Assembly (NCBI GenBank): GCA_944376265.1
Contig: CALWCD010000010.1
Location: 1 to 45,440 of the forward strand
Source of the DNA: an uncultured Clostridia bacterium
Lineage (GTDB): Bacteria > Bacillota > Clostridia > Oscillospirales > Acutalibacteraceae
Length of the DNA stretch: 45,440 bases
Direction of reading: 5' to 3'
Part shown: positions 17,130-25,193 of the stretch, piece by piece
Position numbering within the stretch: the first letter of the stretch is position 1
Layout of the letters: each line of letters starts with the position of its first letter
Position numbers and translations under genes: made by a program
Notes under the pieces: generated by a model
Databases searched by the model: none
The model's input: the letters and a program-made list of their open reading frames with translations, nothing else
What the model was told of the DNA's origin: nothing

Positions 17130-18734
17130 CGCTTTGTTCCTGTCCCATACGTATTCCCAGGAAGCTCCTGTGTTCAGAGAGATCTCCAGCCGAACTGCCT
17201 CCGAGGTGCTTTCCTTTTTTACCACAATCCGGTTTAGAAGTTTCCCCACAAGTCCATGATTTTCCCGGCCCTGGAAGGAGAGCTCCTCCTCCAGGGCTTT
17301 TTTGATTTCCGCCAGATTTTGGGAGGCGAGCCCCTTCCTGGGTTCCTCCTGGAGGGCAGCCTCTTGGGAAAGAAGTGTTTGCAGCTGGGCGTTGCACTGG
17401 TCATTCCACTGTTTGAACTCTTCCAGGGAGATGGTGCCGTTCAGGTTCATTTCCAGCAGGCGCTCCTTCTTCTGCTGGAGGAGGGCTTTTTCCTGTGTCA
17501 GGCAGTTCCTCCGTGTTTGGCTGTCCTCCTTTTTGCCGGCGGCCTGGAGGACCTGGAGCACGGTATTCACAATGGCTTCCCTGTCCCACAGGACCTGGCT
17601 GAGCACAGAGGCCATCAGCCTATCCAGTTCCCAGGTGAACAGCCTGGGGGAGCTGCACCCGGTTTTTCCCTTTTGGTGGTAGACCTTGCACTCCCACACT
17701 TCGGTGCCGCCCTGACGGGTTTGCCGCAGCCGCCGGTGGTAGCTGGTGTTGTGGGCCTCACAGAGGATCTTCCCGCTGTACGAGTAGCGGCTGTGGTAAT
17801 CCGCGGCCTGCTGGTGCGCCTTGATCTGTTTGCTGCGCAGCCGGTAGAGGGCGTTGGCCCGGTCCCACAGCTCCTCGGACACAATGGCAGGGACGGCAGG
17901 GTCGGGGTAGAGCACCCAGTCCTCTTCGTCCAGGAAGACCCGGCGCTTGGTGCGGTAGTCCACAGTCTGGCTTTTCCCGGCGCAGTACCAGCCTTTGTAC
18001 TTGGGGTTGCAGAGCATGTGCCGGATGGTCACCTCGTTGAAAGCGTTTCCCCGGCGGCTGGTACAGCCCTCCTTGTAAAGCTGTTGGGAGATCTTCCGAA
18101 TGCCCAGCCCCTGGTTGGCGTACAGGTCGAAGATCCGCCGGACAATGGCGGCTTCCCGCTGGTTGACGGTGAGCACACAGTCCTTCTTGTCGTAGCCCCA
18201 CAGCGTGTCGTTTCCCAGCACATGGCCGTTTTTTATGGCCTGGTGGAAGCCGAACTTCAGCCGCTCCGAAAGCTTTCGCACCTCATCCTGGGCCACGCCC
18301 GCCATAATGGTCAGCCGGAACTCGCTGTCCGGGTCCATGGTGTTGATGTTGTCGTTTTGGAACAGCACTCCCACGTCGTGCTCCAGCAGCTCCTGGGTGT
18401 ATTGTATGCTGTCCAGGGTGGAGCGGGAAAACCGGGAGATCTCCTTGGTGATGATGAAATCGAACCGTCCGGCTTTGGCATCCCGGATCATCCGGAGAAA
18501 GCTGTCCCGATTTTTGGTGCTGGTGCCGCTGATGCCCTCATCGATGTACCCGGGAATGTAAGTCCAGCTGGGTTTGGACTGGATCAGCTCCGTATAGTAC
18601 TGTACCTGGTTTTCCAGGCTGTTCAGCTGCTCGGTTTTGTCGGTGGACACCCGGGCGTAGAACGTCACCCGCAGGGGCAGGTCGAAAATGGACCTGCCTT
18701 TTCCCATCTCACTGCGCACTTTCAGAATGTTCAT
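17106..18734 (-). CDS. Large serine recombinase of the sigK element (SpoIVCA-like)
   Basis: 542 residues. The N-terminal resolvase domain has the catalytic Ser30 in YARVSTD, then YIDEGISGTSTKNRDSF and SRFSRSTLDSIQYT. The recombinase domain follows (GYDKKDCVLTVN...IRKISQQLYKEG), then a zinc-type domain (C..H, WECKVYHQKGKTGCSS) and a C-terminal coiled coil (KALLQQKKERLLEMN). This is the domain order of phage-type serine integrases and of B. subtilis SpoIVCA. It points leftward, and its TAA (17108-17106) overlaps the attL crossover. Joining the element ends would also supply TAA (CCCTTAAAAACGG), so the protein ends identically in the circle. Predicted job: excise the element from sigK. Confidence 0.93.
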   Translation of the reverse strand: MNILKVRSEMGKGRSIFDLPLRVTFYARVSTDKTEQLNSLENQVQYYTELIQSKPSWTYIPGYIDEGISGTSTKNRDSFLRMIRDAKAGRFDFIITKEISRFSRSTLDSIQYTQELLEHDVGVLFQNDNINTMDPDSEFRLTIMAGVAQDEVRKLSERLKFGFHQAIKNGHVLGNDTLWGYDKKDCVLTVNQREAAIVRRIFDLYANQGLGIRKISQQLYKEGCTSRRGNAFNEVTIRHMLCNPKYKGWYCAGKSQTVDYRTKRRVFLDEEDWVLYPDPAVPAIVSEELWDRANALYRLRSKQIKAHQQAADYHSRYSYSGKILCEAHNTSYHRRLRQTRQGGTEVWECKVYHQKGKTGCSSPRLFTWELDRLMASVLSQVLWDREAIVNTVLQVLQAAGKKEDSQTRRNCLTQEKALLQQKKERLLEMNLNGTISLEEFKQWNDQCNAQLQTLLSQEAALQEEPRKGLASQNLAEIKKALEEELSFQGRENHGLVGKLLNRIVVKKESTSEAVRLEISLNTGASWEYVWDRNKASLTGSRF

Positions 18735-18903
18735 CCGGATCCGCCTCCTTGTCTCCCGGCAGGGGATACCCCACCAGCCGGGGAAAATCGGTCATGGAAT
18801 CAACCAGATCCAAAGCGGCGGAACAGGCGTCTTTGGATAGAAGCTCCCGGCGCGTCAGAGCTTTTATAAGCTCGCGGACGATCTCCCGGTCTATATGGTC
18901 CAT
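18709..18903 (-). CDS. Small protein coupled to the recombinase
   Basis: 64 residues from ATG at 18903 (AGAGGTG lies 6 nt upstream; an ATG two codons earlier is possible). The sequence is acidic and mostly helical (DREIVRELIKALTRRELLSKDACSAALDLVDSM). It overlaps the recombinase start by 26 bp, so the two are probably translated together. I do not recognise a family. Partners of serine integrases that decide excision versus integration (directionality factors) are often small and encoded next door, so this is a candidate, by position only. Confidence 0.55.
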   Translation of the reverse strand: MDHIDREIVRELIKALTRRELLSKDACSAALDLVDSMTDFPRLVGYPLPGDKEADPDEHSESAQ

Positions 18904-19311
18904 TGCCATCACCTCTACTAACCCATATGAGAGATCAGAGGTGTACAGCACTGGAAGTGGAGACGCCTGATTCGGTACGTAGGACCCAGCCCCTTCCCAG
19001 AGAAGGGGGAAACAAACCCGAACAGCATCTTCTGAGTGACAAAAGAAAGACGAAACCCATGCTGGTCTGCTCGGTCATCTCTTTCACCTCTGTCGGCGGT
19101 TATCCAGGAAGTTCTTCCGGCCGCTTGGCGGGTGTTCAAAATGGTCTGAAAAAAGGAAAAACAATCCGGAGAGAAGGCGGGGGAAAGCAGTCGTTTCGCC
19201 GGAAACAGCAGATGTTTCCGGGACTTTCCCTGGGGGGAGAAAGCCATGGAACCGCCACGGATCTTCCCGGAGAAGCAGTGCCAAACAGCAAGAATAGAAT
19301 GCGAAAATACA
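18904..19311. other. Divergent intergenic region of the sigK element
   Basis: About 400 bp between the leftward recombinase operon and the rightward kinase gene. No gene with coding character was found. It should contain the promoter of the recombinase operon. I looked for a sigma-E type promoter on the minus strand and found no convincing match. Confidence 0.4.
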
Positions 19312-19339
19312 TTGCAATTTACCACAAAATTGGTATAAT
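19312..19339 (+). promoter_or_regulatory. Promoter of the kinase/phosphatase operon
   Basis: TTGCAA (19312-19317), a 16-bp spacer and a perfect TATAAT (19334-19339), about 67 bp upstream of the kinase start, in an AT-rich patch. Confidence 0.65.
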
Positions 19340-19405
19340 AATACAAAATACTGCTTTTTCTTTCCCATTGTTTGCATGTGGAAGGACCCGAAGGGGGACT
19401 TGGGA

Positions 19406-22399
19406 ATGTCCAGAACCTGTTCAAATTGCTTTCAGCCTCTGCCGGAGGGAGTGGAGGTTTGTCCTGCCTGCGGATATGACCAGCGAAAGGATCAAGGAAA
19501 CTATCCGCTGGCGCTGCCGGTGGGGACAGTGCTCAACGGCCGGTATATTTTGGGAAGGGTGCTGGGCCAGGGCGGCTTCGGCATCACCTATGTGGCGAAA
19601 GACCACCGCACAGGCGGCCTTGTGGCGGTGAAAGAGTACTTTCCCGACACAATGGCCACCCGCTCTCAGGGTCCCGCTGTCACAGCCTACACAGGCCAGC
19701 GGGAGGAGAACTTCTCCTACGGCAAGGAGTGCTTTCTCAACGAGGCGAAAACCTTGGCGGAATTTATTGGAAATCCCAACATCGTGCGGGTATACAGCTA
19801 CTTTGAGGAGAACAACACCGCCTATTTTGTCATGGAATACGTCCAGGGCATCAGCCTCCAGGAGTACCTGAAGGAACGGGGCAGAATCCCCTGGCAGGAG
19901 GCCAAGAGGATCCTGTTTCCGGTGATGGAAGCCTTGGAGGCGGTCCATGCCAAGGGGATCGTCCATCGGGACGTGACCCCGGACAACATCTATCTCACCC
20001 GGGACGGCCAGGTGAAGCTGTTGGATTTCGGCGCCGCCCGGTACAGCCTGGGGGATAAGAGCCGCAGCCTGGACGTGGTGCTCAAACACGGGTTCGCCCC
20101 CAAGGAGCAGTACTCCCGCCACGGCCGGCAGGGCCCCTTCACCGATGTGTATGCTTTGGGGGCCACCTTCTACTTTGCCATTACCGGGCGGGTGCCCCCG
20201 GACTCCATTGACCGCCAGGACGAGGACGACCTGATCCTGCCCAGCAGCCTGGGAGTGAAAATCCCCGTGGGGGTGGAGGACGCTCTGTGCAAAGCGCTGG
20301 CGGTCTCCGCTCAGGACCGTTTCCAGACCATGGGAGAGTTTCAGCTTGCCCTGAGCAGGGGGGAGCTGGATGCCGGGGAGGTTCCTCCCCCGCAGCCTCC
20401 TTCCCAGGGGACGGGAGGGGAAACCGACTTCGGAACAGGGGGAGACGGCACAGTTCCGCCCCAGCCCCCGGAGAGAGGGGGAGGCGGAGCCGTGTCTTCT
20501 GGGGAGCTCACCCCGGAAAAGAAAAAGAGGCTTCAAATTGTCATAGGAGCGGTGGCGGCACTCTTCGTGGTGGTCACCCTGTCGGTTCTGGCCGCCAGCA
20601 TGTTGGGGAAGGCGCCGTCCGCTGTCCCCGATGACTTCCAGACCTCTGAAAGCGGAGTGAGCTCCTCCGTGGAGGAGGGCGAGAACGCTTCCCAGCAGGA
20701 GGATCAGGTGGTTTCCCTGGAAGACGGGGAGACATTCCGGCTGCGGACCAGGCTCTATTCCTTTGATGACCAGGGAGTCCTGGAAGAGGTCACTCTGTAC
20801 GAGTTTGACGGCTGGGGCAACGAAGTGGGCTATGCCGACTATTTGCCCGACGGGTCCCTGGAATCCTATTCCAGGAAGGTCTACGACAGCAGCGGACGGA
20901 AGATTGAGGAAACCCATTTTGAGGCGGACGGCACCATGACCAGCCGTTACGAGGACCTTTACGAGGGAAACACCCTCCAGGAATACTCCTGGAGAGAGGG
21001 GGAGGAACGGGTTCTGGATGGGGAAAGCACCTTTGACGATGACGGCAACCAGCTGACCCTGACCAGCTACAATGAGGACGGTTCGGTGGATTATACCCGG
21101 GAGTATGAATATGACAGCCAAGGGAACTTGGTTTACAAGAACTTTGGGTCGTACCAGGAGGGTTCTCTGGAGAGCCTGATGGAGTACCAGTACTCCTATG
21201 ACAGCCAGGGAAACCAGGTGGAGGAACAGACTTTCCGCAACGGAGAGCTGTACCAGGTGACCCAGTGGGAGTTTGACGGAAACGGGAACATGCTCTTCGA
21301 ATACGAATACGACAAAACCATGGCCCTCCAGTATGCGTCGAAATTCCAGTACGACAGCCAGGGAAACCAGATCTTTGACGGGTGGTACGATAAGGAGGGA
21401 GACCTGAGGATCGTATACGAAAACGAGTACGACCAGTACGGGGAATGCGTGCTGGCCTATTCCGACACTTCCCCGGAGGACCCTGAAGAGGATGACGCCA
21501 GCCTGTTCACCTACGAAAACCAGTACGACGAAGAGGGCAACCTGGTGCGGGAAATCGCCTATTGCGACGGAGTGCTGTGGTGTGTCCGGGAGTATGAGAC
21601 CCGAACGGTGCCCGCCCAGCCCGGCGGCGACCCGGACCTGGAGCTTGCTCCGCCGGAGGGGGAAATCACAGTGGACGCCCCTCAGGCTCCCACCCAGGTG
21701 AGCGTGGACAAGAGCCAGTTCCCCAAAACGAAGGATGCGTTTGTGTCCCCGGCAGCGGGCAGCTCCACGCCTGAACCAGAGGTTTCCCAAGCCGCCCAGT
21801 CCGGGGAGTTCACCGGCTCCCAGCACGGCATTACCGGCGCCAAGTTCGCCATTCAGGAAATCCAAGGCCAGGAGGGCTTCGCAGGGCAGCACAGCGGTTC
21901 TCCCTGCGGCGGCCTGGTGGAGATGGAAGACGGCCCCTGGTTCCTGGCTCTGTACGAGCGCAGCACCGGGGAAGAAGAGTACGCGGTCTACTACTCCCTC
22001 TACGACCTGCGGGGCAACGGCCTGGTGGTCCCTGCCTGCGAAGAGCTGTTTGTGCCCGTGGGGGGAAACAATGGAAAGGTGGGCATTTATCAGGACAAGG
22101 AGGGCGTTTCCTACCTGATGGTGGAGAGACGCCAGGCGGACGGGCAGACAGTGTACACCTCCTATTCCTACACGCCCATCACAGCGGACGGCCTCACCTT
22201 GGAGGGAAGCTGTTTCGGCTCCTCGGAAGTGAATTACGACAAGGGAACGGGGGTTTACATTGTGGGGGACACCAAAACGGACGAATCTGGTTTCCAGGAT
22301 TTCCAGAACCGGTTCACCCCCGTGTGCTCCATGGACCTGTTCGGCAGCTATGTGGGCAACGTGATCACCTTTGAGGACTTTCTTCAAAATTATGGATGA
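19406..22399 (+). CDS. Membrane Ser/Thr protein kinase with YD-like repeat sensor domain
   Basis: 997 residues. N-terminal zinc ribbon (Cys5, Cys8, Cys19, Cys22). Kinase domain about 46-318: glycine loop GQGGFG, Lys76 in VAVKEY, HRDVTPDN (Asp189), LDFGAAR (Asp207) and GFAPKEQY. A Pro/Gly linker precedes one membrane helix (about 378-399). The outer part (about 440-730) has repeats of the form YDSQGNxV/FDGNGNM, like the YD repeats of WapA/RHS proteins. A final beta-rich domain (about 810-997) contains GGADSPCGGL-type loops without a recognised family. All catalytic residues are present. The start at 19406 has AAGGGGG upstream. It heads an operon with FHA-type and PP2C genes, suggesting a kinase/phosphatase switch sensing something outside the membrane. 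Confidence 0.85.
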   Translation: MSRTCSNCFQPLPEGVEVCPACGYDQRKDQGNYPLALPVGTVLNGRYILGRVLGQGGFGITYVAKDHRTGGLVAVKEYFPDTMATRSQGPAVTAYTGQREENFSYGKECFLNEAKTLAEFIGNPNIVRVYSYFEENNTAYFVMEYVQGISLQEYLKERGRIPWQEAKRILFPVMEALEAVHAKGIVHRDVTPDNIYLTRDGQVKLLDFGAARYSLGDKSRSLDVVLKHGFAPKEQYSRHGRQGPFTDVYALGATFYFAITGRVPPDSIDRQDEDDLILPSSLGVKIPVGVEDALCKALAVSAQDRFQTMGEFQLALSRGELDAGEVPPPQPPSQGTGGETDFGTGGDGTVPPQPPERGGGGAVSSGELTPEKKKRLQIVIGAVAALFVVVTLSVLAASMLGKAPSAVPDDFQTSESGVSSSVEEGENASQQEDQVVSLEDGETFRLRTRLYSFDDQGVLEEVTLYEFDGWGNEVGYADYLPDGSLESYSRKVYDSSGRKIEETHFEADGTMTSRYEDLYEGNTLQEYSWREGEERVLDGESTFDDDGNQLTLTSYNEDGSVDYTREYEYDSQGNLVYKNFGSYQEGSLESLMEYQYSYDSQGNQVEEQTFRNGELYQVTQWEFDGNGNMLFEYEYDKTMALQYASKFQYDSQGNQIFDGWYDKEGDLRIVYENEYDQYGECVLAYSDTSPEDPEEDDASLFTYENQYDEEGNLVREIAYCDGVLWCVREYETRTVPAQPGGDPDLELAPPEGEITVDAPQAPTQVSVDKSQFPKTKDAFVSPAAGSSTPEPEVSQAAQSGEFTGSQHGITGAKFAIQEIQGQEGFAGQHSGSPCGGLVEMEDGPWFLALYERSTGEEEYAVYYSLYDLRGNGLVVPACEELFVPVGGNNGKVGIYQDKEGVSYLMVERRQADGQTVYTSYSYTPITADGLTLEGSCFGSSEVNYDKGTGVYIVGDTKTDESGFQDFQNRFTPVCSMDLFGSYVGNVITFEDFLQNYG

Positions 22400-22414
22400 G
22401 AGGGGAGAGGGACC

Positions 22415-22639
22415 GTGAAATATACAGAGTGCGCCAACGGCCATGTGTACGATTCCGACCAGTACGCCGCGTGCCCCTACTGCAACCATGCGGGAATGGA
22501 GATCCAGTTCGGGCCGGGGGAGGGCGGAAAGACCGTGGCCCCCGGCGCCTGCCGGAAACGGGAGGAACTGTCCAACAGGACAGTGGCTGTTTTCCAGCAG
22601 AAATACGGCCTGGACCCGGTAGTGGGGTGGCCTGTATGA
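22415..22639 (+). pseudogene. Truncated FHA-domain adaptor gene (N-terminal zinc ribbon only)
   Basis: 74 codons from a GTG with GAGGGGAGAGGG upstream. MKYTECANGHVYDSDQYAACPYC is the usual zinc-ribbon start of FHA proteins in such kinase operons, and KYGLDPVVGW is the stretch that normally leads into the FHA domain. The frame ends two codons later, where PP2C sequence begins. A deletion apparently removed the FHA domain and the start of the next gene. The TGA overlaps the ATG of the PP2C remnant. Confidence 0.65.
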
Positions 22640-23073
22640 TCTACCAGGAACGGCTGTGGTTTGCCAGCGTGGGGGACAGCTGCCTGTACCTGCTGCGGGA
22701 CCATCAGCTGGGCAGGCTGAACCGTCCTCACAATATGCGCCACCTGCTCTACCTCCAGGAGCTTCAGGCGGGGAGGGCCGACCCCGTTCCCGGGCGGGAA
22801 CACCCGGAGTCCGACGCTTTGACCTCGTTTCTGGGCATGGAGGACATGGAGCAGGTGGACCTGTTCCGAAGGCCTCTGTCCCTGGAGCAGGGAGACGTGC
22901 TGCTGCTCTGTTCCGATGGCGTTAGCGGCACCCTTCCGGAGGAAGTGCTTGTGGCCTGCCTGGAGCAGGATACCCCTCGGTTTATGTGCAAGGCCATGGA
23001 GCAGGAGATTGTGAAACGGGCCCTGTCCCACCAGGACAACTACACCGCGGTGGTTATTCGCTGTGTGAAATAG
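22636..23073 (+). pseudogene. N-terminally truncated PP2C phosphatase
   Basis: 145 codons from ATG 22636. It holds the later PP2C motifs: FASVGDSCLYLL, LLLCSDGVSGTLP and HQDNYTAVVIR. The first third of the domain, with the metal-binding Asp of the DGxGG motif, is missing. Without it the product should be inactive as a phosphatase. It could still be translated by ATGA coupling to the FHA remnant. It lies directly at the presumed deletion joint. Confidence 0.7.
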
Positions 23074-23089
23074 GGAGGATGAAACCGAA

Positions 23090-23191
23090 ATGAAAAAGAA
23101 TGTGCCGGCTTTTTTGCCCATGACCATTCTCGCCGGCGCCGGCAAGACCCGGGTCTGTCTGGGAAATCTGCTGAGTGCGGGGGTGAAGTGA
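23090..23191 (+). CDS. 33-codon ORF, possible gene relic
   Basis: MKKNVPAFLPMTILAGAGKT... follows a good GGGAGG site and ends against the next PP2C gene. Its position, between two PP2C genes of a kinase/FHA operon, is where a von Willebrand A (TerY-like) gene is often found, and MKKNVPAFLPMTILA could be the start of one. The metal-binding DxSxS motif is absent. I cannot name it with confidence. Confidence 0.3.
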   Translation: MKKNVPAFLPMTILAGAGKTRVCLGNLLSAGVK

Positions 23192-23196
23192 GCCCT

Positions 23197-23925
23197 ATGG
23201 CCATGTATGACAGCTTTTTCTTTACCAGTCCCGGCGGAAGGGACCACAACGAGGACGCCTTGGGAGACAAGGAGTGGGAGGCGGGCCGGCTGTTTTTGCT
23301 GGCGGACGGCCTGGGAGGCCACCAGCGGGGGGAAGTGGCTTCCGCCTGCGTGGTAAACGCCCTGGAAAACGCCCCGGAGCCTTCCGGGGACCAGGAGCTG
23401 CCCCAGTGGCTGTTCCAGCAGGTCCAGGCGGCAAACCAGAAGCTGCTGGCGCTGCGGGAGTCCACCGGATGGTCTATGAAGAGCACCCTGGTGGCATTGT
23501 TTCTGGGGGAGGAGGAAGCCTGCTGGGCCCATGTGGGGGATTCCCGGCTGTACTTTTTCCATCACGACCGCCTGGAGGCCGTCACCAGCGACCACTCTGT
23601 GGCGTTTGCCAAGTACAAAAACGGGGAGATCACCCGAGGCCAGATCGGCAGGGACGAGGACCAGTCCAGCCTGCTGCGGGCCTTGGGAAACCCGGAGCGC
23701 AGCCATCCGGACCTGGGACAAAGCTGGGAACCGCCCCAGGAGGGGGACGGCTTCCTCTTGTGCTCCGACGGGGTGTGGGAGTACCTGTACGACCAGGAAG
23801 TGCTGGCGGATTTTCTGAAGACCGAAACCGCCCGGGAGTGGGGAGAACTGCTGCTTCTCCGGGTGATGGAGCGGGCCTGCCCCGGAAACGACAACCTTTC
23901 TTTGATCACGGTCCGGGTGGTGTAG
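23197..23925 (+). CDS. PP2C family Ser/Thr phosphatase, complete
   Basis: 242 residues with the full motif series: GRDHNEDAL, LADGLGGHQRGEVAS, STLVALFLGEE, AHVGDSRLYFF, LLCSDGVWEYL and GNDNLSLITVRV. The conserved aspartates for the two-metal centre are present. It is predicted to reverse phosphorylation by the kinase of the same operon. The start at 23197 follows GGGGGTGA; a GTG at 23188 overlapping the upstream stop is possible. About 100 bp with no clear gene separate its stop from a large hairpin. Confidence 0.88.
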   Translation: MAMYDSFFFTSPGGRDHNEDALGDKEWEAGRLFLLADGLGGHQRGEVASACVVNALENAPEPSGDQELPQWLFQQVQAANQKLLALRESTGWSMKSTLVALFLGEEEACWAHVGDSRLYFFHHDRLEAVTSDHSVAFAKYKNGEITRGQIGRDEDQSSLLRALGNPERSHPDLGQSWEPPQEGDGFLLCSDGVWEYLYDQEVLADFLKTETAREWGELLLLRVMERACPGNDNLSLITVRVV

Positions 23926-24043
23926 CGCTCCGGCGGAGATGTTGGTGAAGGGCGTTTCCATGCACCTGGCGAACCGTCCCCGCAGCGGGGCAGAGACCGC
24001 CATCGCCTGTGCCAACCTCCGCTTTTAAGGCATGGCAAGCAAA

Positions 24044-24098
24044 ACAGCGCTCCCTTTGTCAGGGCGAATTACTCGCTGGCTGACACAGGGAGCGCTGT
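24044..24098. terminator. Bidirectional terminator between convergent genes
   Basis: A long inverted repeat, ACAGCGCTCCCTTTGTCAG with CTGACACAGGGAGCGCTGT, lies between the end of the PP2C gene (plus) and the end of the sugar isomerase-like gene (minus). Confidence 0.7.
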
Positions 24099-24131
24099 CT
24101 GTTCTGGTCCTGTTTTGGCAGGGCCTTGCTC

Positions 24132-24989
24132 TCAGGTGAGGGTCCCGGGCCTTCCCTGTCCGGAGGAGAGGTATTGGGGAAAGTGTTCCCGAAGGAAATT
24201 CATGGCGGTGTTGTATTCCTGGAAGGTGTTCAGGTGTTCCAGAAGCAGGGGAGTGTCCTCCGGCAGCCGAGACAGGTGGTCCAGATAGCACCCCAGTTTG
24301 CCTCCGCCGGTGCCCAAAAGAGTCTCCTGGATCATCACCGTGGTGCCCTCCCGCAGGACGATGTCCTTTAGGTGGCAGCTGGCAATGGACTTGCTCAGCA
24401 GGGAAAAAGCCTGGTCCATCAGTTCTTCCTGGTGGGTGTAGGTGTAGGGGTCCCGGACGAAGTTCCACACGTCCATGTGGACCCCGCAGCCCTTCCGGTC
24501 CACGTCCCGGAGGAATTGCTGGTACTGCTGGGGACTCCAGGGGAGCATCCACTGCATGGGTTCCAGGGCGTAGACAGTGTGCCGGGGTTTCACCGTGTCG
24601 CACAGGCGCTGCACGAATTCCACGTTCTTCTGGTAAAGGGCCGGGTCAAAGTTTTCCCGGTAGCAGTAAAACCACTTGTCTCCCGCCGCTCCCGACACGT
24701 TGACGCAGCAGTCGGCCTGAACGTACTCCGCCAGGCGGAACTGCTCCAGGCACCGTTCCCGGGCGGCTTTGGCCCGGGCAAGGTCGGGAAAGTGGGGGGA
24801 GTCCCACACGCCCACCTCGGCAATGCGCAGGTCGTGTTCCTTGGCGGCTTTCACGTAGCCGTCGATAAGGGAGACCGGCGCCCGGTAGTCCACCGGGAAC
24901 GAGGTGGCCCGAAAGCCGTGCTCCACCAGAATTTCCGCCCATTGGTCCGGCGAGTCGTGGGGCGGGGCAAAGTTGATTCCTATTCTCAT
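24132..24989 (-). CDS. Sugar phosphate isomerase/epimerase-like TIM-barrel protein
   Basis: 285 residues, start at 24989 with AAGGAGGAG 8 nt upstream. It begins MRIGINFAPPHDSPDQW. Likely metal ligands lie in VYALEPMQW, GVHMDVWNF, ASCHLKDI and LLLEHLNTF, as in the xylose isomerase-like superfamily. The cytoplasmic enzyme probably isomerises or epimerises a sugar or sugar acid; the substrate is unknown. It is divergent from the GH43 gene, which suggests joint use in glycan breakdown. Confidence 0.8.
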   Translation of the reverse strand: MRIGINFAPPHDSPDQWAEILVEHGFRATSFPVDYRAPVSLIDGYVKAAKEHDLRIAEVGVWDSPHFPDLARAKAARERCLEQFRLAEYVQADCCVNVSGAAGDKWFYCYRENFDPALYQKNVEFVQRLCDTVKPRHTVYALEPMQWMLPWSPQQYQQFLRDVDRKGCGVHMDVWNFVRDPYTYTHQEELMDQAFSLLSKSIASCHLKDIVLREGTTVMIQETLLGTGGGKLGCYLDHLSRLPEDTPLLLEHLNTFQEYNTAMNFLREHFPQYLSSGQGRPGTLT

Positions 24990-25132
24990 GTGCGTGCTCC
25001 TCCTTGAAAAAACTGGGCGAGAGGGGAACCGCCTGGAGAGCAGGCGGATGGCCGCGCCCTCTTCAGCGGGCCCCATCACCCGGGAAGCGTGTCTTCCCTC
25101 TATACAATACCACAATCTTCCGGATTTTTCCC

Positions 25133-25161
25133 TTTACTTTTTGAAAATAGCGTAGTACACT
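25133..25161 (+). promoter_or_regulatory. Promoter of the GH43 gene
   Basis: TTTACT (25133-25138), a 17-bp spacer and TACACT (25156-25161), 32 bp before the start codon. Confidence 0.5.
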
Positions 25162-25193
25162 AACAAAAAATCTTGTATTAGGAGAGAGTTGTC

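Noticed and set aside
18904-19405. Sigma-E type promoter for the recombinase operon
   Set aside because: I looked for a -35 like ATATT with a -10 like CATACAAT on the minus strand; only a partial CATATGGG was found, too weak to report as a feature.
19421-22489. 1022-codon minus-strand frame opposite the kinase gene
   Set aside because: Same type of shadow: no ribosome site, no domains, and the opposite strand has clear kinase motifs.
23926-24043. Coding remnant after the complete PP2C gene (...MLVKGVSMHLANR...)
   Set aside because: About 30 open codons with no recognisable family; could be a relic but cannot be told from chance in GC-rich DNA.
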